This document shows, piece by piece, positions 24,124-34,908 of a stretch of DNA of 64,000 bases (positions are counted from its first letter, which is position 1; each line of letters starts with the position of its first letter). Below the pieces are notes generated by a model. The model saw only the letters and a list, made by a program, of their open reading frames with translations. It was not told the origin of the DNA and searched no databases. This DNA comes from Chlorophyllum brunneum (taxonomy: Eukaryota; Basidiomycota; Agaricomycetes; Agaricales; Agaricaceae): the NCBI GenBank assembly GCA_963576785.1, contig OY756140.1:3534001-3598000 (forward strand), in the 5' to 3' direction. The translations under genes and the position numbers were made by a program.

Positions 24124-26440
24124 CACTCCCTGGCGCTACATGATTTACGATGCCAAACGCCAAGTATCCCGTGACCTGAGCGCCAATGACTGGGGTGTTC
24201 ATCGATGGGCCTGTTCGACTTGGCCTTGGGCCATGTTCGGTCAAAGGTATACTCAAGCGCATAGTGTAGTTCGGTAGACTTATACAAAACATTCCGGTCC
24301 TCGTTCCTGCGTCGAGTTGCCCACGAAAGGACTAATCTGTTGACTAAACACACGACATAGGTTGATGGCTGAAAAGCCAGGAAAAAAAAGAGACCATGCA
24401 CCACTGCAGTCGACTCTCTTAGACCATAGTTCTCGGTTCCCATGCCAAGCTATGGGTTAACTCTTAACTTAAGAGAGAGTTTGGGTTACTTTCATTTGTT
24501 TAATGACCATCACGACCCCACGTGATCAGACCAAGCGCGCTAGAATCATCTGCTAGGCGGGACTTTTGAGGTTTGTAGTATGACCACAACAATTCTTGTC
24601 TGCGCGATTCTAGTCTACATGTTGGCCGTTATGACTGTCCTCGCGGACTGCGGCTAACCGACAGGAGGACACAAAGGTGGGACTTACAACACTACCGTAT
24701 GTTTGATTTCACTCATAACGTTCCCTACTGATCGGGTACGCGTCTTTCCTCCGCACCTTTTGGAAACGTCTGTCCGAGAAGTTTTCCATGAAAAACACTC
24801 GTCCTCATGTAGATCTCTTAGCTGAGAGATTTAATGTCCTTATACTGCGAACCGGCTTCTAGTCCCTCCACTGCTCTCAACTCGAAACCCTGCTCTTACC
24901 CCTCGTGGCAATGTTGAGCAGAGTTTCTGAATACACCTGGATCCCTTCAACCTTCACCACTCCCAACAACCCCACACCACCACCCCTCCTTCACGGCGAC
25001 GGCACCTTCCAATCCCATTCCGGCGACTGTCTTTGCAAGGCAGCCCGCAAACCCTCGTACTCTGAATTACACCAATATCAGAAGTATCACGTGTACTCAC
25101 TCCAGCCGTTGCGGTTTGCGCTGTGCGTACGTGTCGATCATTCTTTTCTTGCTGAGTATTAACTCTAACCACAGAGCATAGCACACCCCGGATGGGCGGC
25201 GCTCGGATCCCCAATTCGCCACCCTGCCTTCACCACTCAGACGAAAGACTTTTTTATTATTGTCTACATAACACCCTTTGTGTTCGTTCTCACCTTCCAT
25301 CCATCCTTCCGCCTGCCACTCCTCTTTCCACTCCTGTCACAGCTGACCACGATTGGAAGTACATCGCAGCCAGCTCACTGGTATCTAGGGTCGAAATACT
25401 TCGGACAACTCTCATGAACACTGCGCGCTCATTTGGTCCCAGAACGAGCGTTCCTTCGGCCAAATTTGTCTACACATCCTACGTGAAATGCCTGTTACAA
25501 TTTTCTCGACTAAGCACCCTCTTATTCATTTCTCGAGGTTGTATGATGCCGTCATTATCCCAGAGTCGCCGACAGTTATCGACAAGATGCAAACACAGGG
25601 TGGTATTTATGGGGGCTAAGCTTCTGGAAGTCTACTAGCTGGTGGATTAGGGAACTTCCGTTCATCCGACATGGATCCCACCTTCTCCAAACTGGGGCCC
25701 TCTGCGATCAATCCGCTTTCAACGAGGCTCGGGGTGGTTTCTCGACAAGAATTGTTTGTGCTGCCACCTCTAAACCTCCCTACTCCCACCGGACCGTCTC
25801 CTTCGCCACTCCTTCGCCTGCCGCTGCACGTGGAAAAACTCATCCAATACCACGCAAGTCGTACCGCAGAACTCTCCAGATTCCGCCTTCGCATGGGAAA
25901 TTATGTTCTGGACCCGTCATCGCAACAACCTCAGAACCTCCGCCATCTAGACATGATCAATCCCCCAAGCACACACCCAAATGTGCTCTCTGAACGTCTG
26001 GCGACTTTCCCAGCATCCGGATCTCAAGTCTCTACACCGAACCCTCATATGAGGTTTCCGCTTCTTGCTGGCCGTGTCCTTAAGTCAATTCGCACGAGTC
26101 GAATCCAGTCAGGTCATCAATTCCTCCGCCCTGCCCATACCTGACCACGACCGACCCTACTCCAGATTTCCTTTCTGAACGCAACCCTCCTTGCGTTTAA
26201 TTCGCCTCCTAGCTATCCTTCCAAATCAGCCCTACTACAGACCCCGATGTCCCAAGCACATGTCGGATCCCAAATATTTGTTGGAGTTGTTTGGAGGCGC
26301 GGAGACTGAGAGCATCAGTGACAGGGGTGCAGAACCATCAACTGCTGTTCTCTACCATCCGGATATCAGAGTTTCCGCTATACTGGGAAAAGTGGCCTAG
26401 CAGAGCGTTGATGGGGGAGACAGCATCGCCGAGTGTGGAG
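24124..26440. other. Decayed DNA interrupting the array
   Basis: The flank of copy 5 resembles that of its sisters at 43.3 and 61.4 kb until about 24190. The shared sequence resumes near 27880, so about 3.7 kb is specific to this place. Frames at 24905-25162, 25192-25638 and 25671-26144 (+) are open but give no motif I recognise and do not form a credible exon chain. The + strand is C-rich here, which favours chance open frames. Confidence 0.4.
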
Positions 26441-26705
26441 TGGATTTCGTTCCATTCTCCTTCTATGTTTGGAGAGGCTGGTGTAGTGCTGTATGCTCCT
26501 ATTGAGGCTGCACTGATATCGAAGCCCCACTTATTTTTTGCTACTTCTTCGAGAGTCAAAATTGTTGACCTGGATGTGATGTTTCGGACTAGCGGAGGTT
26601 TACCCACATCCGAATCGTGCAGGTGGCATTAAATTTTACGGTACAATACATAGGTCCAAGGTGTTCGCTGTTGATGGGCTTGTTCATCGCAGATCGTCTG
26701 AAGGA
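26441..26705 (+). pseudogene. Carboxypeptidase relic (exons 3-4 region)
   Basis: The stretch about 26500-26600 matches the segment around IDIEARHIFFYFFES of the intact gene (here ending in CYFFES in one frame and running to the equivalent of FWTNGG at 26580-26600). An intron-like gap with acceptor tag near 26652 then leads to GPRCSLLMGLFI, the decayed equivalent of GPGCSSSLGLFM. Frames are broken, and the upstream and downstream exons are not recognisable. Confidence 0.7.
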
Positions 26706-26939
26706 AGGCATAAGAGACAGAGAACAATATTGGTATGTGGCCCTTCTTCGTAGCTGTACGTATATATTTGAGGATCACTATGTGGACTTCACAACCAATG
26801 ACCTTAATCACCAGAGAACCACATGCCAACCGCCCGCAATTCCGCTCTTCGTCAGTCCTTGCACACGATCAATACTGGATCACTATATGTAGACTTCATG
26901 CGGAATAGGAGTTCTACGTGTGTCGAGCGGAATCTAACG

Positions 26940-27830
26940 CGTTACTCCAGACCAGCGTTGAGGTCATAGTCAAGGATACAGCCCGTGACGAAGAGCTTGT
27001 CAATTGTCTACTTGATGTCAAACATCTCGCCAACGACACCACCTCTAAATCCTTCTCCACAACTTCCTCCTTATCGATCTCGTCATCAACGCACCGCAAA
27101 CAACCGGACAAAGATTTTGTGTATGGTCTTGGGGATTCATTCACTTGGGATTCAAGGGTCGCTGGAACAAACCAGCAGAGATGGTTGCGAAACACTTGGA
27201 CAAAGCAATGCGGAAAGGACAGGAAGCAAGCAGTGATGCCGACTTTGATGCGATGCTGGACGACGTGCTTGGATTATATCGGCTCTTGGAGGATAAGGAC
27301 ATGTTCAGGACGTTCTATCAACGAAGCTTAGCCAAGAGGCTGTTGCTTGGGAAGAGTGCATCCGATGATTTTGAGGCCAGCATGCTCAAGAAGTTGAAAG
27401 AAAGAAAGTGGGTCTTGGTGAATAGCAATGTCAGAAGGAGGTTTGACCCCGTTTTTTAGGGTACGATCTTGAATTTGGGATGGGAGAGGATATCTTCAAG
27501 GACCTCGTGCTGTCAAGGGAGAGCATGCGGGACCACCACTCTAAATTAGACCCAGACAGCCCTGGAAGAAAGCCGCGCGCCACGGTATTACAGCGTAGTG
27601 CTTGGCCCTTCAGTAAGATCGACAAGTCCGTCGATCTCCTCCCTAACGTGAGCTGATGTTGACCTCTTGTCTCTTTCGCGACACTCATAATCTGGTCTTA
27701 GATGCAAGAAGAGTTGACAAAGTTCACAATGTACTACAAGAATAAATACTCGGGACACACCCTTGACTGGGACCATGGCTAGGGACTGCAATTCTCAAAG
27801 CCAGGTTTACACCCAGCGTCAAGGAACTGC
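26940..27830 (+). pseudogene. Cullin (CUL4-like) gene fragment, decayed
   Basis: The first part reads VEVIVKDTARDEELVNCLLD and later PDKDFVYGLGDSFT. A frameshift at about 27140-27160 leads to NKPAEMVAKHLDKAMRKGQ, then DKDMFRTFYQRSLAKRLLLG and SASDDFEASMLKKLKE, the conserved core of cullins. After a likely intron (about 27410-27459) come FGMGEDIFKDLVLSRESMRD and QRSAWPF, then a second intron and MQEELTKFTMYYKNKYSG. A TAG stops the frame at 27780-27782. Shifted remnants (ILKARFTPSVKEL) continue to about 27830. The N-terminal half and the C-terminal neddylation and winged-helix parts are absent. Cullins are scaffolds of ubiquitin ligases, but this copy cannot make one. Confidence 0.85.
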
Positions 27831-28153
27831 CCTCATATTATATTAAGCTGTAGTCATTTTTGGTCGCGCTGTTTTCGACTCATCTCAGCTAATGCGGGAG
27901 CTACGGAGAATGTTACAGCGAAGTTTACCCATTCTTCACATGTTTCTACTATGTCCCCCTACTTTTGTAAATCCAATGATTTGATGACAGGGGTAGTAAA
28001 ACATTTTCCTAAATGGGCACAAGGATCACATAAATATAAACACACCACGAAAACACAGAATTAGCCGAGAAGTAGCACTGTCACGCCAAACGCCCCACCT
28101 CCGTGGTCCTCCACAGCTATCCGGCGGCTGGAGACCTTCCATCTGCGGTTCGC
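27831..28153. other. Spacer at left edge of duplicated unit 1
   Basis: From about 27880 the sequence matches 43.40-43.57 and 61.48-61.69 kb (aatgcgggagctacggagaa, then tacccattcttcacatg). This is where the sequence shared among the units begins again after the insert. No gene. Confidence 0.45.
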
Positions 28154-30007
28154 TCATGCATCCGAGGATCCCTCGTCATTCAACTGGAAGAAGCGACATA
28201 GGATGTCCCCGGAAACCACCATCTGCGATTATGATGAGATGATAGCAACAACACTGAAAATGTCGGTTTGGTCACTTACCCATGCTGCAAGCAGTTTAAT
28301 AATATTCTGAGTTCCAGGTTTATCGAGGATAGTAAAGAAACAATTGCGCTGGGTGTCGTGACCGATCTTATTCATTTCCGGATTTTTAAGCACGCCAAAG
28401 AGCCACTGGTCTCCATCAGTAAGGATAAACTTGAGGACGGTGCATTTGTCGGGTCCACAGCTATGGCTGAGTGCGGTTAAATAACAGTCTTTTTTAAGTA
28501 AACATGTGGTTTTGACTGGTGCGGGAAGCCACCTACATCGCAGCGCATTCGCCAATGATTTGTTTGAGATACTTGATGAGTTTCGACTTATCGGGTCTTT
28601 CCGCTGATTCCTCTGGTTACATTGGTCAGAAACAGAACATCATCCTCTCCAGCAGTGTCACTCACGGCCACTCGGAAACTGTAGCCTTTTCACCTCAAAA
28701 AGGACGATCTCGTATGTTACACTGCGACTTATACGCTTGCCCAACCTCTTCATAACCAGTCTTAGTCCAGTTACAAGATCCTCATATTTCGGTACCATAC
28801 AGTCTTTGCCTGTGCAACGTTAGTGGGCTGCTGGCTATGGAACATGTGCACTTACACATGTCAGACAGCATTTTTTGACCTGCATCTCCTTTCACAACTT
28901 CCCATCTCTCAGGGTCGTGTTGTTGCTTTGTCTTCAGTGTCACGATAAACCCATCTGCTCGGCCCGACAGGAAATAACGATAGTTTTGGTTTGCCACTTG
29001 GGCGATCACCTCAGCAGGTGATTCCTTGGAGGTGAAAGAGAACAGATTGAGCTCCGGGAAGTACCTGGAACACAGCTCCGGGTTTACGATTTGTAGAAGT
29101 AAATTGTATCCAGCGACTTTAATCACACCAATCTGTTCCGACTGCCAGCATCGTGAATGTGTCATTAATTGAACGTTGCGTTAGATAGTAAGGCACTCAC
29201 TGGCTGATGAAAGAATTCGCGAAAACGCTTCATCAGTCGTTCAAACACGCCGTATTCGACGGATGATGGGAAATTAAGATTTTTGGGTGGAAATACATCT
29301 TCGTTCAAGGCCAACCAGGCAAGCAGGCCTTCGACACCACAAGGGTTGTGGATAATCAAGGCCTCTTTGTCTACCAGCTTCTCTCGGTGCGTAATCCGGG
29401 AGAAGCTGAGGACCTGTGAAGAACGTTAATACTATTCGAACAAGTGGCATTAAGACCTGCCCGGATGTGAAGATCTTTGAACGACCCCGCCTCAACAAGC
29501 TCAAGAAATTCCAGAACCTTCGGATTTTCTCGGTCTATATAGATGTTGAGAGCATTCAGGCAATAATCACGATCGTCCTCCGTGTCGAAAGACTTGGTCT
29601 TCGGTATATACTCGGAGATCGTCGCCATTAGTCCCTTGAGTCCATGGCCCTCGAGCTTTTCCTTGGCCGAACCATTTGACCTGTTACTCCAAAACTCCCG
29701 AACGAGAGTAACGAGATTCGTTTGACCTGGAAACCAGGAACATGTTTACCCAATGTATAGTGTGAAATACAACGAGACACTGACCTGACTCCAAGGAGTG
29801 CAAAACGGGGGGTTCCTTCTGGGGCCGCTGACAGGGGGCGTAACCCGAAGGAGGGGAGGGTCCAATCTGTTCGGTGGATGAGGATGTATCGGATGTAGAT
29901 GAAGATTGCAACCTCGACATTGTGGGGTGGGGGGTTAATGGGTTTCTTTCTGGCGTTCCCTCTCTCTTAAGCAGATAAGCATTGTGGTCAGCATGCATCG
30001 AGAGCAT
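28154..30007 (-). CDS. Second-family protein, copy 3: putative PD-(D/E)XK-like nuclease-fold protein
   Basis: Eight exons: 30007-29785, 29726-29457, 29413-29201, 29141-28856, 28809-28666, 28612-28537, 28466-28280 and 28222-28154, about 488 aa. The N-terminus is Pro/Ser/Gln-rich and probably disordered. A helical middle part (LVTLVREFWSNRS; RFREFFHQP) follows. The C-terminal part has SGRADGFIVTL (exon 4), then about 70 residues later YEIVLFEVKRLQ (exon 5), a helix with LKQIISECAAM (exon 6), and ILTDGDQWLFGVL (exon 7). An Asp, then E-x-K on a strand, then a helix with Gln, then a strand with GxxW, is the order seen in PD-(D/E)XK nucleases; this assignment is my inference. All splice phases agree except exon 2 to exon 3, which is off by one in every copy. 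Start: ATG at 30007, conserved among copies. Confidence 0.65.
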
Positions 30008-30367
30008 TTCTAGGCTTGGATGTTTTACCACGTTGCTTTCCAGGCATTTGCCTGCAATCTTCCGATCGCGGCAATGTATTAAGCATATAAGGAGTCCCTG
30101 CAACCATGCAGTATAATGCTTCTTTGCCTATCGGAGGTGCAGTTTCCAGGAGTGTGCGTTTTGTCGGAGAGGAATACTCATAACATAGTGGTGGCACGTC
30201 AGAGTGGCACAATACTGATATCAAACTGACGTCAAACTGCATTTCAAGCCCGATGGGCCAGGTGGTTTCAATGTTTTTTTCGGGCTGTCAGAACGTATCA
30301 AAGGTGGATGAGACATGGAAATGAGGCGAGGACTTCGCAATAGACTATCTATCGATAACTCAGAGGA
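30008..30367. other. Spacer between second-family copy 3 and F-box copy 6
   Basis: It includes the 5' flank of the second-family gene and the 3' flank of F-box copy 6. Similar spacers (with tgacgtcaaactgc and gggccaggtggtttc) occur at 17.8-18.2, 36.8-37.3, 48.1-48.5 and 54.9-55.4 kb. The tgacgtca palindrome near 30227 looks like a CRE/ATF-type site. Confidence 0.4.
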
Positions 30368-31914
30368 CTACATTTGCAACAATACATGTCCTCCATCCTT
30401 GCGTAGAACAAGCCGTCCAGACGCTTCATCCCAGGCACTGGCATAGCTCACTTTAGGGAATGGTGCTATATGGACTTGAGAATCCACCAAATCCGTTTCC
30501 CCGTCCACGCTGTAAGTGATCACATCCAATGATGAGTCGTCCCTCACCCGCGTCATGAGCGAAAGTTCGACGGTCCTAGATCGTACCGGAGGGTTTTCGA
30601 CTCGAAACGTCCTCATGTTTGGCGGAACTCCAGCGTCGTGGGGTAATCGTATCACAATGACTCCATCTGGGCCCGCCGTAAGAACATGGGAGAAGCAAAT
30701 GCTGGTGTACACTCGTGATATATCTGCAATAAAGGCCGGCGACTGGAGAGGGACACGAAACGACTGTTCCAAAACCAGGCCATCGGACCCTATTGGTTTC
30801 AAGTTCAGGATATTGACATCATTCCCTGTGATCACGACGAGCCGATCATTTGACAAGGGAAGAATCTAGGAAATCTTAGCGAAAAGTTTCACTGGTTGTG
30901 AAGAAGCTCACCCTCGCTGGTGGATCATATTCCCAAACACATAGTCGAGGTGGGACGTCTGAGTACCGAAAAACATGTGCCTTGGTAATGCTAGAATCTC
31001 CCCTCTCATAAATACATCGTTCAACGACAAGTTCCTCCCCTAGCTGCAACAGAAACTTGGCGCAACCAGGAGTCCGTATGGTAACGACTTCTTCCGCGAC
31101 CCATACAGCGTCGGAACCACGGCCTTTCAACTCGAGCTGGTAGATACATATCCGGCTCGAATCTTACGGTGGGTGGTTGGTCAAACGGAAGACTACAGGA
31201 ATGATCAAACTTACCAAGGTTGTGAGCTGTACCGATATTATGAAGCGCGATTCGGAAGGAAAGAAAGGGCTTTGTGTGATCAATCCAGATAGCAGATGCG
31301 GCCAGTGGGTCCGTGGTTTGGCCATTATTCCTGTAGCGCCTTGTGTCAAAAAGATCCTGCCGTGGAAACCCGAGCGTATCCAAATCAAGCATGTACACGC
31401 GGCCGTCGACATTGTCGAGTAGCCACCGACCATTTGGAAGAAGGTGAATGTCACCATGAGATTCGAAATCGAACTTGAGAGCCTGCCATTGAAACCTGGC
31501 TGGATCCAATTCGCGCATTCGTTGGCGAGTCTGAAGACGCTTGATGACCTCGCGCTCTAGCTCCTCAGTAGTGTAAGCCTCCATCGGCTGTTCGAGCAGT
31601 GGTATTCCGGAAGATAACGACATTTCCAAAACTTTTGACTGCCACAGCAGAGGTGATTTCGTCACTGCGTACATTCTCCTGCATGTCTAAAAGTACAACA
31701 TGGTTTAGACGAGGCCACAAATATTAAGGAGCGAACTTACAAACCGGACTGCCAGTAAATCTATCGAATCCAGATGGTGCAATACTTCAAACAAAATGTC
31801 ATCTGGAAGAGACGGAAGGGGTTCTTGCGAGACAAGGCATTTTAGCCATATTCGCCGTAATAGTGAGAAAATGTAGACGGCTGCAGGAAAGAAAAATGAA
31901 GACAATGACAACAT
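30368..31914 (-). CDS. F-box protein, copy 6 (open)
   Basis: Exons 31741-31914, 31215-31686, 30912-31162 and 30368-30865 give 464 aa. The hydrophobic N-terminus starts MLSLSSFFFPAAVYIFSLL, and one residue is missing after RRI. F-box: LPSLPDDILFEVLHHLDSID. The C-terminus ends KDGGHVLLQM, and its last 40 residues resemble copy 3 while the rest resembles the 50748-52293 copy, so it may be a mosaic. Its duplicate in unit 2 is 48533-50080. The 5' flank carries a carboxypeptidase relic on the other strand. Confidence 0.84.
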
Positions 31915-32576
31915 CACCAGTGGTAGCAGCGCTAAATGGTTTCCCAAGTTGAGGACCATATCCCGTGACCAATGCTCCATATAGACTTTCCCCCCCTGAT
32001 GAGATAAATTCACCATCAGCAGTCCACACACAACTGCTTGAACGTAGTCCTAATTTGTCGTGTATCACCAGGAATTTTTCAATTTCTCCCATCTTCTAGA
32101 TCAGAAATAATCAAAAAAGCTGTGGTCCTACGCGAGGACGACCACGAGGCTGGGGCAAGGGTTGTTCGGATCTTGATATGCTTTTGGACCAACTGAGTTG
32201 AAGATTAGCATGTAGACCACTCGATGACGCACTTGAGTGCCTAGAAGATGCAGTACAAAGGGTCCAGGTCGCGCTGTTGATGTGTTGACATGTCGTGTCC
32301 TCAACGCGTGCTTGCCAAAACCCCGACATGAAAGTGTGGGATATTTGAGTGCCTTGGGCAGCATGTCCTCACCAACCCAGTGTCTTCTCGCCAATTGAAT
32401 TTATTCTCATGCAGGGATCGGTATTTCTCTTCTATTCTCATAGTTTCTTACTGCCACTGTATCTGCACCGACTAATACTCAACCCAGCTTACAACTTAGC
32501 CATCCTAAGGTATGATGGCTCTTTGTTCCTTTAGAGTATTACCAGCCACAGGCTATATTATCGATAACTCAGAGGA
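31915..32576. other. Spacer with carboxypeptidase 5' relic (+)
   Basis: The stretch about 32430-32535 aligns with the start of the carboxypeptidase pseudogene at 14.84-15.05 kb: ttcttactgccactgtatct, then an intron-like part, then aaggt-tgatggctctttgttcctttag matching aaggtgtctacgatgaaggt and ccctttgctcc. It is a remnant of exon 1, intron 1 and exon 2. The - strand side holds the 5' flank of F-box copy 6. Confidence 0.5.
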
Positions 32577-34122
32577 CTACATTTGCAATAATACATACCC
32601 TCCATCCTTGTACAGAATAAGCCGTCCAGACGCTTCATCGCAGGCGCTAGCATCGCTCACTTTCGGAAACGAGGTTACATGCACTTGAGAATCTACCAAA
32701 TCTGTTTCTCCATCCACATTGTAAGTAATCACATCCAGTGAGCCGTCGTCCCTCACCCGGGTCATGAGCGAAAGTTCTACGTTCCTGGATCGTACCGGAA
32801 AGTATTTAAATCGAAAAGTCCTCATGCTCGGCGGAATTTCAGTGTCGTGGGGTATTTGTATCGCAATGACTCCATCTGGGCTCGCCGTAAGAACATGGGA
32901 GAAGCAGTCGTTGGTTTACACTCGTGACATATCTGCTATAAAGGCCGGCGACTGGAGAGGGACACGGAATGACTGTTCCAACACCAGGCCATCGGAGCCT
33001 ATCGGTTTCAAGTTCAGGATGTCGAGCTGGGTCTTGGTGACCACGGCGAGCCGATCGTTTGGCAAGGGAAGAATCTGGGAATGTTAGTGAAAGATTGCGA
33101 TGGCTGTGAATAAGCTCGCCCTCGCCATCGAATCATATTCCCAAACACATAGCCGAGGTGGGACGTCTGAGTACCGAAAAACATGTGCCTTGGTAATGCT
33201 AGAATCTCCCCTCCCATAAATACATCGTTCAACGACAAGCTTCTCCCCTAGCTGCAACAGAAACTTGGCGCAACGAGGAGTCCGTATGGTAATGACTTCT
33301 TCTGCGACCCACACAGCGCCAGTGCCACAGCCTTTCAACTCGAGCTGGTAGATACATATCCGGCTCGAATCTTACAGTAGGTCATTGGTCAACCGGAAGA
33401 CTACAGGAATGCTCAAACCTACCAAGGTTGTGAGCTGTGCCGATATTGTGAAGTGCGATCCGGAAAGAAAGAAAGGGCTTTGTGTGATGGATCCAGATAG
33501 CAGATGCGGCCAGTGGGTCCGTGGTTTGGCCATTGTTCTTATAACGCCTGGCGTCAAAGAGAACCTGCCGTGGAAACCCGGGCGTGTCCAAATCAAGCAT
33601 GTAGGCGTAACCTCTGACATTGTCGAGTAGCCACCGACCATTTGGAAGAAGGTGAATGTCACCATGAGATTCGAAATCGAACTTGAGAGCCTGCCATTGA
33701 AACCTGGCTGGATCCGGTTCGTGCATTCGTTGGCGAGTGTGAAGACGCTTCATGACCTCGTGCCTCAGCTCCTCAGTAGTATAGGCCTCCATCGGCTGTT
33801 CGAGCAGTGGTGTTCCAGAAGATAAAGACATTTCCAGAACTTTTGATTGCCATAGCAGAGGTGATTTTGTTATTGCGTACATTCGTCGACACGTCTTAAA
33901 GTACAGCAAGGTTTAGCAGAGGCCACAAATGTTAAGCGGCTTCCTTACAAACCGGACTGCGAGTAAATCTCTCGAATCCAAACGGTGCAATACTTCAAAT
34001 AAGATGTCATCTGGAAGAGACAGAAGAGGTTCTTGCGAGAAAAGGTATTTGAGCCACGATATCCGTCGCAATAGTGAGAAAACATAGAATGTTGGGAGGA
34101 AATTTGAGGACAATATCAACAT
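32577..34122 (-). pseudogene. F-box gene copy 7, nonsense mutation and altered splice donor
   Basis: Exon positions are 33949-34122, 33423-33894, 33120-33370 and 32577-33074. Exon 4 has a TAA at 32916-32918 where the duplicate at 50748-52293 has TAC (RVYTND in the sister), which removes about the last 115 residues. The donor of intron 3 is GC (agg|gcgagc) instead of GT. Exons 1-2 are intact and nearly identical to the unit 2 copy. The changes are recent, because the rest of the frame is undamaged. A truncated product retaining the F-box is possible. Confidence 0.82.
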
Positions 34123-34129
34123 CACGAAC

Positions 34130-34640
34130 TAGGCGCCATGATTTGCGAAGTCAGAAGGCCATGCATGTCCCGTGACCAAAATGGGTTTTCTATTCACGAA
34201 GCGCGTGAGCCAACATGGCCGAAGCCCAACTTGAGAGTAGTTTTAATTTTGTATATATCCTCAGGACTCTCTCACAAACGCTTTCTCCCATTTTCTCTCC
34301 ATCAAGTTCAAGTAACAGACACCCTTTAGGCCCGTCAGCACACGGAATCGCAGCGAGACCCGTCCCAGATCGCTCAACGTACTCTCCATGCATGTCCGAC
34401 GTGTGTCACCTGGGCGAGACCTCAGCGAGCGAACATGAGATGTCAAATTCTGCCAACTCCGATAGTTGAGTCGTTCACCACCTGCACGACCCAACGCGCT
34501 AGGGGACATGTTCGATGGAAAATGCAGTATCCTGAGGTTTTGAAATCACCGTGCAGTGGCATGCATGGAGATAGAACCCAGATACCCTGGCACCTGTATA
34601 CAGATCGAATTTATCACGCAGGGAGCGACTAGATTTCATC
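34130..34640 (-). pseudogene. LRR-like gene relic (3' end)
   Basis: This is the counterpart of the better preserved relic at 45600-46035. Fragments resembling LSELAE and the end region (SSWASAMLAHALRE and a stop) are visible on the - strand, with stops between them. It lies between an F-box gene 5' end and the 3' end of a second-family gene, its constant position in the array. Confidence 0.4.
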
Positions 34641-34908
34641 ATCCCGCCAGTTCTTCAGATCTTCCTACTGTGTCACCCCGCTTTCCCAAATATACATGCT
34701 TCCGACGTGATAATAGGAGTATATGATTCAGTGGCAAAAATATTTTCCTAGTATAACATGGGCACAAGGATCGAGGAAATATAATATGTGCGCTAGAAAA
34801 ACATAGTATTAACTGAGAAGCAACACACTGCGTCAAATGTTGCACGTTGCAGCCTACGTCTTTCTCCATAGCTATCCAGTTGTTGGAACCTCTCCACCAG
34901 CAGATCAT
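34641..34908. other. Spacer 3' of second-family copy 4
   Basis: It is shared with 46.08-46.2 and 52.81-53.08 kb (cctactgtgtcacccygctttccc, gattcagtggcaaaaatat). No coding sequence. Confidence 0.4.

Noticed and set aside
24905..26144. A multi-exon gene joining the three + strand frames
   Set aside because: No consistent splice phases or family motif were found, and the DNA is C-rich and next to clear pseudogenes.
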